64,000 nucleotides of DNA from VXPQ01 sp965116435 (lineage in GTDB: Bacteria; Bacteroidota; Rhodothermia; Rhodothermales; VXPQ01): positions 434,001-498,000 of the forward strand of contig OZ220686.1 in assembly GCA_965116435.1 (NCBI GenBank), read 5' to 3'. The notes under the pieces are model-generated. The model had not been told where the DNA came from, ran no database searches, and was given only the letters and a program-made list of their open reading frames with translations. Shown here in pieces: positions 35,113-44,096 of this stretch (positions within the stretch are counted from its first letter, which is position 1; every line of letters begins with the position of its first letter). The position numbers and the translations under genes are program-made.

Positions 35113-36648
35113 TCAGGAATATTCTGTAATGGAAAGAGCGCAGATTGCTTTGCGGATGCGGCGGACGCAGGCCTCCTGGCCCAGCGTTTCCATGATTTCG
35201 AACAGGCCTGGCCCGCCGGAAACGCCGCTCAGGGCCAGCCGCACCGGATGAATGATCCGGCCTGCGCCCACCCCTCGCTCCTCGGCCAGCGCGCGCAGAC
35301 TCGTTTCCGCCTGCGCCGCGTCGAACACAGGCATCTCCTGCAAGCGATCCGCGTACGCATTCAGTAGGTCCGCCGCATCCGGCCTCCAGCGCTTTTTAAC
35401 GGACATTTCATCGTAGGAATCCGGGTCGAACTCCGGATCCGGGAACAGATACATGCACGTTTCGGGAAGCTCCCGGGCGAACGTAACGCGAGACTGCATA
35501 AGCGCGACGATCCGCTCCCAATGCTTTTTTCTGGTGTAGAAATCCTTTCCGCCCCACTTCGTGGCCCGGCCCAGCAAGCCGCCGACGGAAAGCCCGCGCA
35601 GGAACTGCTGATTGAACCAGCCCAGCTTGTTCACGTCGAATTGCACGCCGCCGCCGCCAACCCGATCTATCGAAAACCGCTCCGCCATGTCGTCCAGCGA
35701 GAGCAGCTCCCGGTCGTCGCCGGGATTCCAGCCAAGCCGCGCCAGAAAATTGACGACAGCCTCGGGTTCGTACCCGGCGGCGCGGCATTGCTCGACCGTT
35801 ACGGGCAACCCGTTCTCCTCGGCATGGCGCTTGGACAGTTTGCCCTGGCCCCCCGGATTCATAATGAGCGGAATATGCGCCATTTCGGGCGCTTCCCAGC
35901 CCAGATAGCGATACAGCAGCAGGTGCTTCGGCACAGACGGAAGCCATTCCTCTCCCCGAATGACGTGCGTGATTCGCATGCTGTGATCGTCCACGACATG
36001 GGCCAGGTGATAGGTGGGCGCCCCGTCGGACTTGATCAGCACCTGATCCCCTATGTCCCCGGACGCAAAGGAGACGGCGCCCCGGATGCGGTCCTCGAAC
36101 CCGATGCGCGCCCCGGGCTCCACCTTCATCCGGATCACGTGTTCGTCTCCCCGCTCCAGGCGGCGCTCCACCTCTTCGTCCGGCAACGTCAGCGAGTTCG
36201 TCATCTCCCCGCGCGTGGAGGCGTCGTATTTGGGCGCAGGATTCTCCTTGGTGGCGAACCGCTTTCGCATGGCCTCGATTTCTTCGGGCGTATCGAAGGC
36301 GTAATACGCATCGCCCCGGTCGACCAGCCCCTGCGCATGCACGGCGTACGCCAGCAAGCGCTCGGACTGGCGATAGGGCTCGTAACGCCCTCCTTCTTCG
36401 GGCCCTTCGTCCGGATCGATTCCTGCCCACAAGAGGCCCGACAGGATGCTTTTTTCGGCTTCCGGCTCAAAGCGCGCCTGATCCGTATCCTCTATGCGAA
36501 CCACGAACACGCCTTCGTGCTGGCGCGCAAAGAAGTAGTTGAACAGCGCCGTGCGGAGCCCGCCCAAGTGAAGAGATCCCGTAGGGCTGGGCGCAAAACG
36601 AACCCGGACTCTGGGGGCAAGGTAATCAGGTGCAGGGGAATCAGGCAT
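35113..36648 (-). CDS. gltX: Glutamyl-tRNA synthetase
   Basis: Predicted 511-residue class I synthetase. HIGH motif in VRFAPSPTGSLHLGGLRTAL, the KLSKRH form of the KMSKS loop, and the GDQVLIKSDGAPTYHLAHVVDD segment identify it as GluRS. C-terminal helical anticodon-binding region present. Start at 36648 (MPDSPAPDYL); an ATG seven codons upstream is possible. Whether it is discriminating or also charges tRNA-Gln cannot be told by eye. Divergent from the PPIase cluster. Confidence 0.96.
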   Translation of the reverse strand: MPDSPAPDYLAPRVRVRFAPSPTGSLHLGGLRTALFNYFFARQHEGVFVVRIEDTDQARFEPEAEKSILSGLLWAGIDPDEGPEEGGRYEPYRQSERLLAYAVHAQGLVDRGDAYYAFDTPEEIEAMRKRFATKENPAPKYDASTRGEMTNSLTLPDEEVERRLERGDEHVIRMKVEPGARIGFEDRIRGAVSFASGDIGDQVLIKSDGAPTYHLAHVVDDHSMRITHVIRGEEWLPSVPKHLLLYRYLGWEAPEMAHIPLIMNPGGQGKLSKRHAEENGLPVTVEQCRAAGYEPEAVVNFLARLGWNPGDDRELLSLDDMAERFSIDRVGGGGVQFDVNKLGWFNQQFLRGLSVGGLLGRATKWGGKDFYTRKKHWERIVALMQSRVTFARELPETCMYLFPDPEFDPDSYDEMSVKKRWRPDAADLLNAYADRLQEMPVFDAAQAETSLRALAEERGVGAGRIIHPVRLALSGVSGGPGLFEIMETLGQEACVRRIRKAICALSITEYS

Positions 36649-36861
36649 AGCAGTACGTATGCGCGACATGCGCCGCGGCTTTTTCGCGAAAAAAACGAAA
36701 CAACGAAATGGGGGGAACGCAACAAAAGTAACGCCTGTACCGGGCCTTTGATCCAACCCAATGACACAGGCGTTGGCGGAACCGGAACCCCCTTATGCGC
36801 GTCAATGCGAGCCTGCTTACACGACAGCCGCAAACTCTACCAACCTTACGCATAACCAAGC

Positions 36862-38943
36862 ATGATGAGCCGTACAAAACTGTTTTTTTTCGGTTCCCGA
36901 ACCCGTGTCGTCGCATTATTCATCATTCTTTCCTATGTCGCAGGATGCGGAACGCTATCCCGAACGGCTCCGATCCCCGGCGCCGACAATCCCGAGGTCC
37001 TCGCCTCCTTTAACGACGAGTTGCTGACGTTTGCCGAATTCGAGGCGAATTACGCCCCGCATGCAAGCGCCCCCAGCGAATCCGCCTCGGATTCGCTCGC
37101 CTCGTACCGGGATTTTCTGGAGCGATATGTGGATTTCCGGTTGAAGGTGCGGGCGGCGCACGACGCCGGTCTGCATAATCGCGCTGACATTCTCGAGGAA
37201 ATAGCAGCCTATCGCGTGCGCCTCGCCCGCCCGTTCCTGATGGAAAAAGAGGTCATCGACCCCATCGTGCGCACCCTGTACGAACGGCGACAGGAAATGT
37301 CCGACGTAAGCCACATGCTGGTTGCCGTTCCCGAGGACGCCCCTGCGGAAGACACCCTCGCAGCCTACCTGAAGATGCAGGCCCTGCGGGATTCGGTGCT
37401 TCAAGGCATGGATTTCGGAGAGATGGCCGCGCGCCACTCGGAAGACCCTTCCGCCAAAGGAGCTCCGGGCAATCGGGGAGCGCGCGGACGGCTTGGGTTT
37501 TTCAGGGGCGGAGACCTCGTCGAACCCTTCGAATCGTTTGCGTACGACGTACCCGTCGGCGGGCTGTCCCCCGTATTCCGGACCCGATTCGGATACCATC
37601 TGTTGACGGTGCATGCACGCAAACCGTCGCCGGCGGACATTCGCGTGGCGCACCTCATGATTCGCCCCGCCGGACCGCCGGGGGATTCCACGAATGCCCT
37701 CGCACGGGTGGAAGCGCTTAAAAAACAACTGGACGAAGGCGCCGATTTTGTGGAGCTTGTGCGAACACATTCCGAAGACATCGCGTCCGCCGGCCGAGGA
37801 GGAGACATCGGGGTCATAAACTATACGGGGCCGATTCCCGAATCGTTCAAGGACGCCGCTTTTGCGCTTGCGGAGCCGGGCGACATAAGCGATCCGGTCG
37901 AAACGACGTTTGGCGCACACCTTATTCAGCTCCTCGAACGCATGCCGACGCCTTCCTATGAAGAATCCTACGAGGACCTCAAGACCCTCGCCGGGCAATT
38001 GCCGCGCATGGAACGGGCCGAGGAAGCGCTGGCCCGCGATATTATCCGAACCAGACAGGGCCGGGTGGACACTGCGCTGGCCCTGAACGCCTTCGCCGGC
38101 ATTTCTCCCGATTCGATCCTCACTCTGCCGAACGCGGGCCTGAACGCCGCGGCCAGGGCGGATACGTTCTTCGTACTGGACGATTCGACCTGGACGCTGG
38201 GCGACCTGGCGAACGAGGCGGGCAGCCTGGGCCGTCGCGGCGGCGTCGATACGGAAAGCACCGTGCGCGCACTCGTTTCGTCGTTCGTAAAGGAGGCGAC
38301 GCTGAATACGGAGGCCGCCCGGCTGGAGGAACGCGACGAGGAATTCGCAAAAATCATGCAGGAGTTTCGCGACGGCCTCATGTTGTTCGCCCTGATGGAA
38401 GATTCCGTATGGACTGCCGCCGATCAGGACTCGATGGCCCTCCGCGCCCATTACGACGCGCAGCAGGAAGCGTATCAATGGCCAGACCGGATCCGGGCCA
38501 TCTCCCTGCAAAGCACATCGGATTCGCTGATGCAGGATGCGACGGCGCGTTTCGACGAAGGCGCCTCGATAGCGGATATCTATGCGCTCTACGCCGGGGA
38601 CTCGTTGCTGGTCGTCCATGCGGACACGACCCTGATTGCGGATTCGTCCGGCTCTGTCTACGACTACATACTCGACCTGAGCGAAGGCGAGCGCACGGAT
38701 GTCCTGCCCCTGCGGAACCGGCGCATTTTGCTGGTGCATGGCGGCGTCGAAGCGGCGCGCGGAAAAACCTTCGCCGAGGCCCGCACCGAAATCGTAAGCG
38801 AACACCAGCAGGTGCTGGAGAAACGCCTGCTTGCCCGCCTCCGCAAGCAATACAGGGTGCACACCTTCCCGGACCGGCTGACCCAGGCGTTTCGGGAAGA
38901 GGCGCCCGCAAGCGAAGCCGCCGAAGCGCCCGCCGCCCCGTAA
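36862..38943 (+). CDS. Lipoprotein peptidyl-prolyl isomerase with two PPIC domains
   Basis: Predicted 693-residue periplasmic foldase. The signal peptide ends in a lipobox (SYVAGC, Cys29), so it should be membrane-anchored. A SurA-like N-terminal helical domain (FAEFEANYA) is followed by two parvulin domains: residues ~147-253 (DVSHMLVAV, FGEMAARHSEDPSAKG, FGYHLLTV) and ~260-358 (RVAHLMIRP, FVELVRTHSED, FGAHLIQL). The remaining C-terminal 330 residues contain EF/ETL-rich helices. It is the first of three adjacent foldase-type genes, 3 bases before the next. Confidence 0.88.
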   Translation: MMSRTKLFFFGSRTRVVALFIILSYVAGCGTLSRTAPIPGADNPEVLASFNDELLTFAEFEANYAPHASAPSESASDSLASYRDFLERYVDFRLKVRAAHDAGLHNRADILEEIAAYRVRLARPFLMEKEVIDPIVRTLYERRQEMSDVSHMLVAVPEDAPAEDTLAAYLKMQALRDSVLQGMDFGEMAARHSEDPSAKGAPGNRGARGRLGFFRGGDLVEPFESFAYDVPVGGLSPVFRTRFGYHLLTVHARKPSPADIRVAHLMIRPAGPPGDSTNALARVEALKKQLDEGADFVELVRTHSEDIASAGRGGDIGVINYTGPIPESFKDAAFALAEPGDISDPVETTFGAHLIQLLERMPTPSYEESYEDLKTLAGQLPRMERAEEALARDIIRTRQGRVDTALALNAFAGISPDSILTLPNAGLNAAARADTFFVLDDSTWTLGDLANEAGSLGRRGGVDTESTVRALVSSFVKEATLNTEAARLEERDEEFAKIMQEFRDGLMLFALMEDSVWTAADQDSMALRAHYDAQQEAYQWPDRIRAISLQSTSDSLMQDATARFDEGASIADIYALYAGDSLLVVHADTTLIADSSGSVYDYILDLSEGERTDVLPLRNRRILLVHGGVEAARGKTFAEARTEIVSEHQQVLEKRLLARLRKQYRVHTFPDRLTQAFREEAPASEAAEAPAAP

Positions 38944-38946
38944 GCC

Positions 38947-39843
38947 ATGGGAATGCGCTCCCTGTTTGAATCCTGGCGATTCCTGAACCTGTGCTGCGCC
39001 GGAGCCGGCATGCTGCTGCTTGCCGGTTGTGCGGAAGAAACGCCGCTGCCGGACTACGTGGCGCGGGTGGAAGACCGGTATCTCTTCGAGGAAGACGTCG
39101 AACGCATCATGGCGAACCTCGCCGCAACCGGGGACCCCGCGGATATGCGGGAACAGATCGTGAATCAGTGGCTGGCCACGGAATTGCTGTACGGGGAAGC
39201 GCTGCGGCGAGGGGTCGCAGAAGACCCCGAAGTGCAACGCCGCCTGGACGAAAGCGAACGATCCGTGCTGGTGAATGCGCTCATCGAATCCTTCTACCGG
39301 GAAAACACGGCGACGCCCACCCCGGAAGAAATGCGGGCCTGGTTCGAACAGCACAAGGAGCAACTCCGGCTGCGAGAACCTTTCGTACGGATTCGCTACC
39401 TTCGCGCAGCCACGGCGGCGGAGGCGCAGCAAGCCCGGCAAGCCTTGCGCAACGCCCCCGTGGCCACCCGGGATTCCGTATGGGCCGCGTACGCCGCCAC
39501 GCTTTCGGCGAACCCCGCCGCGCCGGACACGCTTTTTACGCCGCGCATTTCCGCATACGACCATTATCCGGAAAGCCGCCTCTTCGGAAATCAGCCCCTC
39601 GTTCGGCAAGCGATGTCCAGCCTGGGCAACGAACGCACCGCTGCGGTTATCGAAAGCGATTCCGCCTACCATGTGCTGCAGATGGCGCAGCGCATCCCGA
39701 CGGGCAACATCCCGGAGCAGGAATGGATTCAATCCGAACTGGAGCGCCAGATCATCCTCGAGAACCGGAAACAGTTGTATGGCCGTCTGGTTCAACGCTT
39801 GACCAATGAGGCGCTCGCACGCGAAGCGCTCGATAGTCCATAA
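38947..39843 (+). CDS. Periplasmic lipoprotein of the SurA/PPIase type
   Basis: Predicted 298-residue lipoprotein with lipobox LLLAGC (Cys28). The N-terminal part resembles the SurA helical chaperone domain (DYVARVEDRYLFEEDVERIM, IVNQWLATELLYGEALRRG). A canonical parvulin domain is not obvious, although a segment around residues 140-260 (FVRIRYLRAAT ... YHVLQMAQRI) may be a diverged one. It starts 3 bases after the upstream foldase gene and is likely cotranslated. Confidence 0.75.
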   Translation: MGMRSLFESWRFLNLCCAGAGMLLLAGCAEETPLPDYVARVEDRYLFEEDVERIMANLAATGDPADMREQIVNQWLATELLYGEALRRGVAEDPEVQRRLDESERSVLVNALIESFYRENTATPTPEEMRAWFEQHKEQLRLREPFVRIRYLRAATAAEAQQARQALRNAPVATRDSVWAAYAATLSANPAAPDTLFTPRISAYDHYPESRLFGNQPLVRQAMSSLGNERTAAVIESDSAYHVLQMAQRIPTGNIPEQEWIQSELERQIILENRKQLYGRLVQRLTNEALAREALDSP

Positions 39844-39914
39844 TATCTCGTACGGCGCGGCGTTTCTTTGTCGTTTCCGACTTTTTCCGCGCATTCCTGC
39901 TCTTCGCACGCTTC

Positions 39915-41291
39915 ATGTCTTTGCATCCGACGAAACCTGCCGTGCGCCTGTGCGCCGCCCTTTTTCTTGTCCATGCGGCGCTCGCCTCCTGCACGATTCC
40001 GGCGGCGCAGGCGCAGGACGACGTCATTGACGAGATTGTCGCCGTCGTCAGCGACCAGATCGTGCTCAAGTCCCAGGTAGACGCCGTCGTGGCGAATTAT
40101 CTTCAGCAGCAGCGCCTGCCGTATTCCGAAGCCCTGTGGATGGACGCCCTGAACGAACTGATCGGACAGGAAATCCTGAAAGTGGCCGCCCGCCGCGACA
40201 CGAATATCACGGTGCAGGAAGAACAGGTGGACCAGGCGCTCAATCAGCGCATCGAATTCATGGCGTCCCAGGTGGGCGGCGAAGAGCGGCTGGAAGAATT
40301 GTACGGGCGAAGCATCGTGCGCATCCGGGCCGACCTGCGCGACGAATTGCGCGATCAGTTGCTGGCGGACCAGCTGCGGCAATCCAAAATTCAGGACATT
40401 CGCATCACGCCTACGGAATCCGAGGAGTGGTTCCGCCAGTTCGCCGCCGATTCATTGCCGGTCATTCCGCATGTGGTGCGGCTGAACCACATCGTGCGCT
40501 TTCCCGCGCTGACGGAACAAGCCCGCGAGGAAGCCCGCGAAATCATAACGGCGATTCGCGACTCCATCGTAACGGAGACGGGGTCGTTCGAAGACATGGC
40601 GCAGCGTTTTTCCGAGGATCCGGGATCGGCCAGCGTGGGCGGACGCATCGAAAACACAACCCTGGGCGACCTGGTGCCGGAATTCGGCGCCGTGGCCTCC
40701 CGAAATCCGATCGGGGAGGTGTCGCAGGTGTTCGAGTCCCCGTTCGGCTACCACATCGTGCGCGTGAACGACCGGCGCGGCGAAATCGTGGATTTCAACC
40801 ACATCCTGATTCGCATCGACGACAGCGAAATCGACCCTTCGGAAACCATTGCGTTCCTGACCGCCGTGCGGGATTCGGCGCTGCACCTCGACATTCCCTT
40901 CGAGCGCCTCGCCAAGATGCATTCCCAGGAAGAAACCACGGCGCAACTGGGCGGGCGGGTCGTCGATCCGCGCAGCGGAGAACGCGATCTGGTCCGGGAA
41001 AATCTCGGGCCGCTCTGGCTGGCCACGCTGGACACCATGCAGGTGGGCGAGATCAGCATGCCCACGCCCGTGCAGCTGGAAAATCCCCGGCAAGCCTACC
41101 ACATCGTGCAACTGGTCTTTTCCCAGGAAGAGCATACGGTGAGTCTTGAAGCGGACTACGAACGCATCGAGGAGTTTGCGCTTCAGGAAAAACGCGCGCA
41201 ATGGATGCAGGACTACATCGATACCCTCCGGGAAGAAATCTATGTAGACCTGCGCGGCAAGGCCCGAACAGTCCAGATGGCCGAACGATAA
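39915..41291 (+). CDS. surA: SurA-like periplasmic chaperone/isomerase
   Basis: Predicted 458-residue protein with signal peptide ending near AAQAQ. N-terminal chaperone domain (IDEIVAVVSDQIVLKSQVDAVV, matching the SurA start of the mature protein). Then two parvulin domains: residues ~183-288 (RLNHIVRFP, FEDMAQRFSEDPGSAS, FGYHIVRVND) and ~290-395 (FNHILIRIDD, FERLAKMHSQE). It should escort outer-membrane proteins through the periplasm. Last foldase of the run, followed after 38 bases by the MoxR gene. Confidence 0.9.
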   Translation: MSLHPTKPAVRLCAALFLVHAALASCTIPAAQAQDDVIDEIVAVVSDQIVLKSQVDAVVANYLQQQRLPYSEALWMDALNELIGQEILKVAARRDTNITVQEEQVDQALNQRIEFMASQVGGEERLEELYGRSIVRIRADLRDELRDQLLADQLRQSKIQDIRITPTESEEWFRQFAADSLPVIPHVVRLNHIVRFPALTEQAREEAREIITAIRDSIVTETGSFEDMAQRFSEDPGSASVGGRIENTTLGDLVPEFGAVASRNPIGEVSQVFESPFGYHIVRVNDRRGEIVDFNHILIRIDDSEIDPSETIAFLTAVRDSALHLDIPFERLAKMHSQEETTAQLGGRVVDPRSGERDLVRENLGPLWLATLDTMQVGEISMPTPVQLENPRQAYHIVQLVFSQEEHTVSLEADYERIEEFALQEKRAQWMQDYIDTLREEIYVDLRGKARTVQMAER

Positions 41292-41329
41292 CACGATTTT
41301 CGGCGTTCCTCCTTCATCCCTACGTTTTT

Positions 41330-42340
41330 ATGCCGCCCGATTCGCAGCATCCGCAGTTCTCCGAAACCCTTGAAGCGCTCCACGGCGCCTACCGCCGCCT
41401 TCATTCGGAAGTCGAGAAGGTCATCGTGGGGCAGCACGAGATTATCCTCCACCTGTTCACGGGATTTCTCGCGCAGGGACACGTATTGCTTATCGGCGTT
41501 CCGGGACTGGCGAAAACCTTGCTGATCCGGACGATCGCGCAGGCGACGAGCCTCAAGTTCAGCCGCATCCAGTTTACGCCGGACCTGATGCCGGGCGACA
41601 TCACAGGGACGGAAATCATTGAAGAAGATGTCTCGACGGGCCGCCGGTCGTTCAAGTTCGTGCGGGGACCCATCTTCGCCCATGTCGTGCTGGCGGACGA
41701 AATCAACAGAACGCCGCCAAAGACGCAGGCGGCGCTGCTGGAAGCCATGCAGGAACATCACGTAACCGCCGCCGGGGAAACCTTCCTGCTGGACGAACCT
41801 TTCTTCGTGCTCGCCACGCAGAACCCCATCGAACAGGAAGGCACCTACCCCCTTCCCGAAGCCCAGCTGGACCGGTTCATGCTGAACCTGTGGCTGGATT
41901 ATCCAACATTCGACGAGGAGGTGGATGTGGTTCGCAACACGACCAGTGCGCGCGTCGCGGACGTGCAACCGGTCATGCATGCCCGGGAAATTCAGGCGTT
42001 TCAACGCTTCATACGGCAACTCCCCGTAGCCGACAATGTGATCGAGTATGCGGTCCGGCTGGTCGGGCGGACGCGGCCCGGACGAGAGGGCGCGCCGGAT
42101 TTTGTTACGAAGTACCTCAACTATGGCGCCGGGCCGCGGGCGTCGCAGTACCTGATTCTTGGCGCCAAGGCGCTGGCCGCGCTCGACGGACGCCTGTCCC
42201 CGCTCGAGGACGATGTGCGACGCATGGCGATCCCCGTGCTACGTCACCGGATCGTTACGAATTTCAATGCAGAAGCCGACGGCGTAACCCCCGTAGACCT
42301 CATAGACCGCCTCCTCGAAGACAAGACCGCCGCAGGGTAG
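41330..42340 (+). CDS. MoxR-family AAA ATPase
   Basis: Predicted 336-residue cytoplasmic chaperone-like ATPase. Walker A GVPGLAKT near residue 57, Walker B VVLADEINRTPPKTQAALLEAM near 119, and the MoxR signature ATQNPIEQEGTYPLPEAQLDRF. MoxR proteins usually act with VWA-domain or DUF58 proteins; none follows here because the downstream region holds an R-M island in the opposite orientation. The last 74 bases of this gene are repeated exactly at 44097-44170. Confidence 0.93.
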   Translation: MPPDSQHPQFSETLEALHGAYRRLHSEVEKVIVGQHEIILHLFTGFLAQGHVLLIGVPGLAKTLLIRTIAQATSLKFSRIQFTPDLMPGDITGTEIIEEDVSTGRRSFKFVRGPIFAHVVLADEINRTPPKTQAALLEAMQEHHVTAAGETFLLDEPFFVLATQNPIEQEGTYPLPEAQLDRFMLNLWLDYPTFDEEVDVVRNTTSARVADVQPVMHAREIQAFQRFIRQLPVADNVIEYAVRLVGRTRPGREGAPDFVTKYLNYGAGPRASQYLILGAKALAALDGRLSPLEDDVRRMAIPVLRHRIVTNFNAEADGVTPVDLIDRLLEDKTAAG

Positions 42341-42342
42341 TC
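42267..42342 (+). repeat. Direct repeat DR-1: 3' end of the MoxR gene
   Basis: A 76-bp stretch starting ATGCAGAAGCCGACGGCG and running 2 bases past the TAG stop is identical to 44097-44172 (offset 1830). Beyond it a further ~22 bases remain alignable with about six differences. The pair brackets the R-M genes and a repeat element, as target-site duplications or att-type sites would. Confidence 0.95.
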
Positions 42343-42382
42343 CTTCGCAGCAAGGCATCGGAAGGTATATCAAATGATGGAC

Positions 42383-42402
42383 AAAATGGGGTACCCCATT
42401 TT
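42383..42402. terminator. Perfect 20-bp palindrome with T-run, possible terminator
   Basis: AAAATGGGGTACCCCATTTT is a perfect palindrome, followed by further Ts on the + strand. It can form an 8-bp stem with a GTAC loop and would serve as a Rho-independent terminator for MoxR transcription. A protein-binding site is an alternative. It lies in an AT-rich 150-base spacer between DR-1 and the end of the convergent endonuclease gene. Confidence 0.5.
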
Positions 42403-42490
42403 TCAAGAATGTATAGACAATATGTATAGATAACAGGCGGACATCGAAGGGCCATCAAACCAAAGACGATTTCCGTTATTTTATTGACAT

Positions 42491-42982
42491 TCACAGGGTC
42501 TCCCGTATCCATGTTGGCAGGCATTCTATGGGCTTCATGTCCGTCAATTTTTTTGTGATTTTGAAGGTCACGCGCTGCCCCTTGGCCATAGGCACAAGTT
42601 TGCCTGCTTTTTCTTCGGCAACGTCCCCTTTTCGCCACGCGTTATACACAATTTTGTCTGGACAAACCCCCAAACATAATAGATACTTCCAGGTGCCATC
42701 AAGCCGGATATGGTTGAACTGCAGGCTGCCGCTGGCTCCAAGCGATGCGGTTTTAATCTCAAAGTCAACGCCATGAATACACATATCCGTCGGGGCTGTA
42801 CGAGAATCGCTTTGCTCAACGTCAATCCCGAAAGATTCCAGATACCGATGGACAAAATCTTCCCCTGCGGCTCCGCGGTTGGTATTGCCAAGATATCTAT
42901 ACCGCTCTACAGGGGACCCTTGCCAGATCGATGCTTCCGTGTGGTCAATAATTACTTGCCGCATCAGTTCGAGCGCATTCAT
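42491..42982 (-). CDS. Probable restriction endonuclease (PD-(D/E)XK type)
   Basis: Predicted 163-residue protein. It contains GAAGEDFVHRYLESFGIDVE and, 10-20 residues later, DMCIHGVDFEIKTASLG, which fits the D...(E)xK active site of PD-(D/E)XK nucleases, with the upstream E as a further ligand. The start ATG overlaps the methyltransferase stop (ATGA), so the nuclease is translated second and coupled, as in many type II systems. No specificity can be read. The AT-richer composition of the pair and the flanking direct repeats support acquisition. Pairing with the methylase is the main basis for the call. Confidence 0.7.
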   Translation of the reverse strand: MNALELMRQVIIDHTEASIWQGSPVERYRYLGNTNRGAAGEDFVHRYLESFGIDVEQSDSRTAPTDMCIHGVDFEIKTASLGASGSLQFNHIRLDGTWKYLLCLGVCPDKIVYNAWRKGDVAEEKAGKLVPMAKGQRVTFKITKKLTDMKPIECLPTWIRETL

Positions 42983-43731
42983 ACAGGCCTCTCCCACAAG
43001 CCGCGGCTGGCTCCGCGTTTCCAGAATACAAGAAAGTACGAGTGATTCTTCCTCGCATGAACCTGACGAACGGCGCGGCTTACCCCGGGGCGATTGTTCC
43101 GAACAACAACGAACAGGTCTTCGGCGACAAAGCCCATTTGCGCGTATCGCTCCATGATTTCCACATGCGTAAAGCGTTGCCTGTTTGAACAAACCTCATC
43201 CTGGCACTTCACGATCATAACGCCCCGGTCGCGCAGTACCCGATGGGCTTCCTCTCCGGCCTCAAAGTACAGATCAAGAACGGCTTCGTGATACTTCCGC
43301 CCTGTCCGATTGCCTGTTCCGTTATTCCGATAGTACCGCTCAAACGGGCTTTCCTTGGCTGCGTGCGCCGTTCCGCCCGGAGAATGCATGTACGGCGGAT
43401 CAAGCACGACGGCATCAATTTCGCCGTCCGCATAGGGTAAATCACGGCAATCCGTTCCCGTGAGCAAGTCCGTCGCCCGGAGTTCGTACAAACCGTGCGG
43501 CACCCTGCGCCAGAAAACACCCTTTCCATACGTTACGTCGGCAACGATACTCCCCTGCGCCACATACAGATCAAGAATCTGGGGAAAAGCATATTCATTC
43601 CCGGACTGAAAAACGCTAAAAACAAGGTTATTCGTCGCTGCCCCGTTTTGCACCACTCTCTTGCTTGACCTCGTCAAGGACGGGGCGGGCGCTTCTGTAT
43701 CGAAGAGCTGGGGGGCTACTGAGCGGGACAT
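42979..43731 (-). CDS. DNA methyltransferase (N6-adenine/N4-cytosine amino type)
   Basis: Predicted 250-residue SAM-dependent DNA methylase. A motif-I-like segment VADVTYGKGVFW (residues ~63-74) is followed by the catalytic motif IV VLDPPYMHS near 110, so the target is an exocyclic amino group, not C5. Motif order I before IV is clear. Its stop overlaps the start of the endonuclease gene. Only 35 bases separate its start from the full repeat element at 43767, so the promoter lies in or next to that element. Type II R-M is inferred; an orphan methylase with an unrelated neighbour is the alternative. Confidence 0.85.
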   Translation of the reverse strand: MSRSVAPQLFDTEAPAPSLTRSSKRVVQNGAATNNLVFSVFQSGNEYAFPQILDLYVAQGSIVADVTYGKGVFWRRVPHGLYELRATDLLTGTDCRDLPYADGEIDAVVLDPPYMHSPGGTAHAAKESPFERYYRNNGTGNRTGRKYHEAVLDLYFEAGEEAHRVLRDRGVMIVKCQDEVCSNRQRFTHVEIMERYAQMGFVAEDLFVVVRNNRPGVSRAVRQVHARKNHSYFLVFWKRGASRGLWERPV

Positions 43732-43766
43732 GAGTCGTTCAGGTTGGGTGCCGAAGATGCTCTATA

Positions 43767-44019
43767 GGATGCTCTGATTAAGTCCGCGAAGATCAGAGGC
43801 AACGAGGGGTGCGCTGGCAAGGAATGACGAAGCAGCGTGGCAGGCCCCACGTAATGAGGAATGACGCAGCCAGCGCGCTCCTCAATGCCTCCCGAAGGGC
43901 GCTTCACGACCCCGACGCCGCAAAACGCCATGTTTTCCGATGATTTTAACGATAGAATCATTACAAACGCTACTTGCGTACGTGAAGCGCTGATCGAAGT
44001 GGAGTTGATCAGTGCATCC
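43767..44019 (-). repeat. Long-form dispersed repeat, copy 2 (reverse)
   Basis: A 253-bp copy in reverse orientation relative to the copy at 1095-1347. It begins GGATGCTCTGATTAAGTCC and ends TTGATCAGTGCATCC, with flanks TATA on both sides extending the palindrome. It lies between the methyltransferase start and DR-2, inside the bracketed island, so it either travelled with the island or inserted into it later. Confidence 0.9.
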
Positions 44020-44096
44020 TATAATACGAGGCGATGGAGAGAAGATCAAGCCGGATGCAATTTTTTCCATCGTCGCATATTTCCGTTATTGGAAGG

